40,299 bases of DNA. It comes from a virus. A model generated the notes under the pieces. It did no database searches. It saw only the letters and a program-made list of their open reading frames with translations, and was not told the DNA's origin. This document shows positions 37,444 to 40,299 of the stretch, piece by piece (the stretch's first letter is position 1; the number at the start of each line of letters is the position of its first letter). The stretch is from positions 1-40,299 of the IMG/VR virus record IMGVR_UViG_3300020123_000125, one strand, 5' to 3'. A program made the position numbers and the translations under genes.

Positions 37444-37661
37444 GGTTTGACGCAACAATCAGCCTGGGCAACATCCTCACCTTTGGAAGCATTTTCTTTC
37501 TGGCGGTGGCTTTCTGGATACGGCAGGATGAGCGGATTAAGACTATCCAGAAATGGATCGAAATACACGAGCACGAAGCGGAGGGACGCGAAAAACTCCT
37601 GATTGAGATGGGCAAGGCCATTGTGGAACTTAAGACTTTGATAAAATTGACACGAAAATGA
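37440..37661 (+). CDS. Single-TM coiled-coil protein (73 aa)
   Basis: The N-terminal helix GNILTFGSIFFLAVAFWI (about residues 10-27) would span the membrane, followed by a charged coiled coil (EIHEHEAEGREKLLIEMGK). Shape and size match small phage lysis or membrane regulators (holin-, antiholin- or spanin-like). Coupled to both neighbours by ATGA overlaps. Confidence 0.68.
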   Translation: MRFDATISLGNILTFGSIFFLAVAFWIRQDERIKTIQKWIEIHEHEAEGREKLLIEMGKAIVELKTLIKLTRK

Positions 37662-37825
37662 GGACTGCCGTGCAACATCTGCTCGCAGCGATCAATGAAA
37701 TGGAGGAGAAGGTGTCCTCCGGGCATATCTCGCGCGAAGATGCCGACGCGGCCATCCAGAACCTACGCAACCTTCATGAGCGCCTTAATCGTATAGAGGA
37801 AAAGCTCAATGTCAGAGATCAGTGA
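37658..37825 (+). CDS. Small coiled-coil protein (55 aa)
   Basis: A short gene starting at an ATGA overlap and ending 17 nt into the next gene. The peptide is one amphipathic helical hairpin (VQHLLAAINEMEEKVSSGH; IQNLRNLHERLNRIEEKLN). It is soluble, with no membrane segment. It probably pairs with the coiled coils of its neighbours. The call relies on tight coupling. Confidence 0.62.
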   Translation: MRTAVQHLLAAINEMEEKVSSGHISREDADAAIQNLRNLHERLNRIEEKLNVRDQ

Positions 37826-38042
37826 ATTGTCCTGGGAGCAGTATCGCTACTTCCTTACGCGCGAGCTTGAGCGCACAGCGGAAAGCCTCGACAGGATACT
37901 TGAGAAGGTCAGCGCAATTGAAGAAAAGCAGAACGCGGCTGAGTTCAGGATCAAGCTCATGGGCACCATCTTCGGAGCCTGCGGAGCAGCGGTTCTGGAA
38001 GTTATCGTCCGCGTGGGAGAAGGCATGTTTTGGAGGCACTGA
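37809..38042 (+). CDS. Coiled coil plus C-terminal TM protein (77 aa)
   Basis: GAGGAAAAG precedes the ATG. A helical N-terminal part (EQYRYFLTRELERTAESLD, RILEKVSAIEEKQNAAEF) is followed by a membrane helix (IKLMGTIFGACGAAVLEVIV). Similar to XhlA-type small phage hemolysin/holin accessory proteins, which have a cytoplasmic coiled coil and a C-terminal anchor. The C-terminal WRH ends in the TGATG overlap to the next gene. Confidence 0.68.
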   Translation: MSEISELSWEQYRYFLTRELERTAESLDRILEKVSAIEEKQNAAEFRIKLMGTIFGACGAAVLEVIVRVGEGMFWRH

Positions 38043-38326
38043 TGATCGCCGATCCGCAGCCTACGACTGCCGATAGTTGGGTCAAGAGCCTGCTTTTTAT
38101 TGCTGGCACCGGCGTCGGGTTGCTATATAATGCGCTGCGATTCGCCATCAAAGGAACATTCGATTTGGGCCGCGATTATCAAGGCCTCAAAGCATATGGG
38201 CAAGATGTCGAACAGCTTAAGATCGGACACAAAGAGATCATGCTTCGCCTGGAAAGAATTGATGAGAACCTGAAAACTCTGCACAAAAGTTTCAATAAAA
38301 TCCGCTACCGCGAAGGAGAAAACTGA
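38042..38326 (+). CDS. TM plus coiled-coil protein (94 aa)
   Basis: Start overlaps the previous stop. A membrane helix (SWVKSLLFIAGTGVGLLYNA) precedes a coiled coil (EQLKIGHKEIMLRLERIDENL). Inverted arrangement relative to the gene upstream, so the pair could interact from the same membrane face. Reminiscent of small lysis or membrane-scaffold proteins. Function unknown. Confidence 0.66.
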   Translation: MIADPQPTTADSWVKSLLFIAGTGVGLLYNALRFAIKGTFDLGRDYQGLKAYGQDVEQLKIGHKEIMLRLERIDENLKTLHKSFNKIRYREGEN

Positions 38327-38505
38327 TGACGCTTCCCGTACCCCTGCCCCCTGGAGCTTCACTCAAGCCTAGCCACGACATTGACTGCCATGTGCGCTGG
38401 TCGGAATATGACACGCCCGCCGAGAATCGCATTGTGCAAGTTAAGACTGCCAATGGCAAGCTGGTTGAAGTGAATCAGACGACCGGCGAAGTCTCATCTA
38501 CTTGA
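38326..38505 (+). CDS. Small hypothetical protein (59 aa)
   Basis: Start overlaps the previous stop (TGATG). The protein TLPVPLPPGASLKPSHDID, then VRWSEYDTPAENRIVQVKT, and a C-terminal GKLVEVNQTTGEVSST is beta-like with a Pro-rich N-terminus and no membrane segment. Unrecognised; the coding call rests on the coupling pattern. Confidence 0.62.
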   Translation: MTLPVPLPPGASLKPSHDIDCHVRWSEYDTPAENRIVQVKTANGKLVEVNQTTGEVSST

Positions 38506-38506
38506 T

Positions 38507-39079
38507 TTGCTGCGGGCCGCTCTAAGCGTTCTTGTCCTGGGATGGTGCTGCGTTCGCCCTTCGACTGAACGCTTGCGCCTGTATTTCTCTTCTCTCCTCA
38601 TCGCTACGCTTGCCTGTTCGCTCGGGCTTTTCTTCGGAGAATCCTCGCAGGCTTATCTCATAACCTACTCTGCATGCACGGCCGTAGTCTGGATTCCCAT
38701 GATCGTGCTCGCATGGGATTCGCTCTCTAATTATCCAGTGCCGCTTTTAGGCGTAGCGATAGGGATCCTCTGCGCCGTAGCCATCTACCTGGGCGGAGTG
38801 AACTGCTCATTCAAAGTATATGATTACGTGAATCTGATCGACGCATCGGTGGCAATGGCCTGCGGGGTGTGTTGCGGGCTAGGAGCGGCCTATTTGCCAC
38901 GCCCCTATAAGGCCGTAGCACTGACGCTGATGTGCTGCTGGCTATCCTCCGCGTGCTTTGCGGTGGGCTTTACGGCGCACGTATGGCAGCCGAAGTGGAT
39001 GACGGCTAACGAGTACGTGCCTACGGCAATACTGCTCATTTCCTCGCTGAATATCTCTCGGATTGTGAATCAGAAATGA
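38507..39079 (+). CDS. Multi-pass membrane protein (190 aa)
   Basis: A TTG start 1 nt after the preceding stop. Five or six hydrophobic helices: YFSSLLIATLACSLGLFFG, AYLITYSACTAVVWIPMIV, LLGVAIGILCAVAIYLGG, SVAMACGVCCGLGAAYL, AVALTLMCCWLSSACFAVG and a final TAILLISSLNISRIV. Unusually rich in Cys (CC pairs in helices). No known holin family assigned. Last gene before a strong hairpin, hence the end of the late transcript; may form a pore or block envelope processes. Confidence 0.72.
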   Translation: MLRAALSVLVLGWCCVRPSTERLRLYFSSLLIATLACSLGLFFGESSQAYLITYSACTAVVWIPMIVLAWDSLSNYPVPLLGVAIGILCAVAIYLGGVNCSFKVYDYVNLIDASVAMACGVCCGLGAAYLPRPYKAVALTLMCCWLSSACFAVGFTAHVWQPKWMTANEYVPTAILLISSLNISRIVNQK

Positions 39080-39227
39080 AGCATTATAACGACCAAACGC
39101 CGGGGAGGCACCCCCGGCGTAGGCCTAGCAGCGGGAAGAGATGTAAAGAGATGCTGGTCCCGACAACCCCATCCTAAGTCGCCTCGGTGTTATCCGTCAA
39201 TCCCAAAATCATAGAGATGCCCTAAGT
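39080..39227. terminator. Convergent gap with GC-rich hairpin terminator
   Basis: CGCCGGGG (39098-39105) pairs perfectly with CCCCGGCG (39112-39119), a 6-nt loop between. It follows the last rightward gene by 18 bp. No U-tract, so it may be Rho-assisted or bidirectional. The rest of the gap (39120-39227) holds nothing recognisable. Confidence 0.55.
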
Positions 39228-39689
39228 TTACTGTCCCGGATTGAGCGTGAGCGTCGAACTAACCGCCGTCGAAGCAATCACCGTCAGAACATCGCTCGCC
39301 GGGAGGTTGCCACTATCGCTAGCCGAGATGGTCGCCGTGCCAGCCGAAACATAGGCAAGCTGTCCGGTCGCAGCATCGACTGTCGCAACCGCAGCATTGT
39401 CGCTGGCATAAGCTACTGTCCCTGTTGGCGGAACTTTGTTGCCGGTTCCGTTTGCTGCATCGAACTCCTGATATACCGCTTTCCCTGGCTTGTCGTTCAC
39501 ATGCACTGTCAATGGCATTGAGGTCGCTCCGTTTCCTGTGATGAATTTTAGTGTCGCCGATCGCGCGTGATGCGGGCGCAGAATGCGTAGCAGCTCCCAT
39601 ATCCCGCGCTCAATCTCGTGAAGTTCGTGCGCGATTTGCTTCTTGAACTGCCGAAACTCCTCGCGCATCTCGTGTTCCCAAGAGCCCAT
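39228..39689 (-). CDS. Coiled-coil and Ig-like (Big_2-type) protein (153 aa)
   Basis: AAAGGAAAC precedes the ATG. N-terminal helical part (FRQFKKQIAHELHEIERGI) followed by a basic linker (LRPHHARSATLKF) and a C-terminal bacterial Ig-like domain: VAYASDNAAVATVDAATGQ and GTATISASDSGNLPASD, the hallmark 'SdN..VAtVda.tG' pattern. Big_2 domains in phages mediate weak surface adhesion. On the strand of the early arm, it would be expressed with it if the molecule is circular. A virion-bound accessory is also possible. Confidence 0.75.
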   Translation of the reverse strand: MGSWEHEMREEFRQFKKQIAHELHEIERGIWELLRILRPHHARSATLKFITGNGATSMPLTVHVNDKPGKAVYQEFDAANGTGNKVPPTGTVAYASDNAAVATVDAATGQLAYVSAGTATISASDSGNLPASDVLTVIASTAVSSTLTLNPGQ

Positions 39690-39895
39690 ACGGTTTCCTT
39701 TGTAAGCTGTCTTAAGGCAAAGCGCAATCGGGTTTTACACGTAGCGCGGTATTTTCATCTGGGAGAAATGAAGAGCGGTCGCTACAACAAAAGTTGGGGG
39801 CCGCTCTTCGTTGCGCAGACCCACCCTGCGCTACAACGTCAAAGTGAACCTGCTCCTATGCGGCTCCCATCGTAGCAGGTGTCGGATGGGCCTCG
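39690..39895. other. Structured intergenic region
   Basis: Contains the hairpin GAAGAGCGG (39770-39778) with CCGCTCTTC (39801-39809), nesting CAAC-AAAA-GTTG (39785-39796). CGCTACAAC is repeated at 39780 and 39829, and GTAGCG occurs at 39741. No convincing gene. It may be a terminator, mRNA processing site or small RNA. Confidence 0.5.
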
Positions 39896-40108
39896 CTATT
39901 CTGAGCCGGCTGTCTTGGTAGCTGCGATGCATTTGACGCTAGAGGGGCTGTGGTTAACATTGTCCATATAAGAATCATAGTTAGATTCCAAAACCCAACC
40001 CTTAGGGCATTCAAAAGTCGGGGCATTAAATATTCCCATACCAGAGGCGTATAACGCTTCGCAACCAGAGACACATTTCGGCTCAGGTGCTTTTTTATCA
40101 AGTGGCAT
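39896..40108 (-). CDS. Small Cys-containing hypothetical protein (70 aa)
   Basis: ATG after a GGGGG run with short spacing. The peptide (LDKKAPEPKCVSGCEALY, then FECPKGWVLESNYDSYMD and VKCIAATKTAG) has four Cys and balanced composition. A competing overlapping frame (39856-40101) has poor composition. It could be a small secreted or zinc protein lacking an evident signal. Moderate confidence. Confidence 0.5.
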   Translation of the reverse strand: MPLDKKAPEPKCVSGCEALYASGMGIFNAPTFECPKGWVLESNYDSYMDNVNHSPSSVKCIAATKTAGSE

Positions 40109-40299
40109 CACCCCCGTTTCTAGCTGTGGCTACAACATCAATCTGCGGTATAGGGCGGGTGCGGCAACGGCAGATCAGGCCATACAATGAATCTCATCAC
40201 TTTTTCTCCTTTCATTTTCCTACGCAGAATGCTTCCTGCCCACTGGACAGCATAAAGCTTCCATGCCCATCTCCAGTCGAGACTTCACAGGTGTCATAA
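40109..40299. other. Right end of window, possible very small - strand genes
   Basis: AAAGGAG (near 40206-40212) precedes GTGATGAG, which opens only a 19-20 residue peptide (MRFIVWPDLPLPHPP). From 40297 a 25-codon frame (MTPVKSRLEMGMEALCC) ends at 40220; its ATG overlaps the TGA that would terminate the Ala-rich gene if the ends are joined. Neither is supported well enough to call a gene. Confidence 0.35.

Noticed and set aside
39856-40101. 81-codon - strand frame with a hydrophobic stretch
   Set aside because: Competes with the 70-residue Cys-containing frame, which has better composition. Kept as an alternative only.
1-40299. Integrase, attachment site, tRNA genes or DNA polymerase
   Set aside because: No site-specific recombinase motifs, no cloverleaf I could fold and no polymerase or helicase motifs were seen on either strand.

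Overview
The window looks like most or all of one short-tailed (podovirus-type) double-stranded DNA bacteriophage genome of about 40 kb. The evidence is a phage gene order on the + strand: terminase large subunit, P22/T7-type portal, scaffold, N4-gp56-type major capsid protein, tail hub, internal virion (ejection) proteins and a beta-helix tailspike. There is no tape measure or tail-tube gene. No integrase, excisionase or classical lysogeny repressor is visible, so a virulent lifestyle is the simplest reading. The host cannot be read directly. Four proteins carry Sec signal peptides ending in Ala-Gln or Gly-Gln, and the tailspike N-terminus and beta-propeller protein resemble proteins I associate with soil Acidobacteriota; that host guess is weak.

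Layout. (A) Positions 1-9425, - strand: an early/replication arm of tightly packed, often ATGA-overlapping genes, read leftward from a strong promoter at 9448-9476. It encodes small Cys-rich proteins, an HNH protein, an ERF single-strand annealing recombinase, a VRR-NUC nuclease, a cytosine-C5 DNA methyltransferase, a replication initiator with internal origin-like iterons, a secreted beta-propeller protein, a ribbon-helix-helix (RHH) protein and two proteins with long Ala-rich repeats. (B) 9500-11300: a control region with divergent and convergent transcription, an RHH regulator, an exported protein, and a probable small terminase on the - strand. (C) 11300-13711: a third RHH-like protein followed by a sugar-nucleotide epimerase/dehydratase, a glycosyltransferase-like protein and a methyltransferase. 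(D) 13708-33512: the late operon from a near-consensus promoter, covering packaging, head, a histidine phosphatase and a second glycosyltransferase placed between scaffold and capsid, then tail and ejection proteins. (E) 33509-37046: tailspike, an inserted HNH-AP2 homing endonuclease on the opposite strand, small virion-like proteins and a LuxR-type HTH protein. (F) 37180-39079: seven small coupled genes, four encoding membrane proteins, sitting where a lysis module would be but without a recognisable endolysin. (G) 39228-40299: - strand genes that, if the molecule is circular, are the distal end of arm A.

The most striking pattern is promoter architecture. Five genes, at least three and probably four of them small DNA-binding proteins, have a -35/-10 pair placed so that transcription would begin at or within a base or two of the ATG (6-7 nt between -10 and ATG). 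Two operons headed by other genes have 20-22 nt leaders with Shine-Dalgarno sites. Other highlights are TTGCACCC iterons occupying all three codon phases of the initiator gene, a glycan-type enzyme set embedded in the head operon, two Ala-rich tandem-repeat proteins, and an in-frame stop with an ATGA overlap formed when the two window ends are joined, which suggests a closed or terminally redundant genome.
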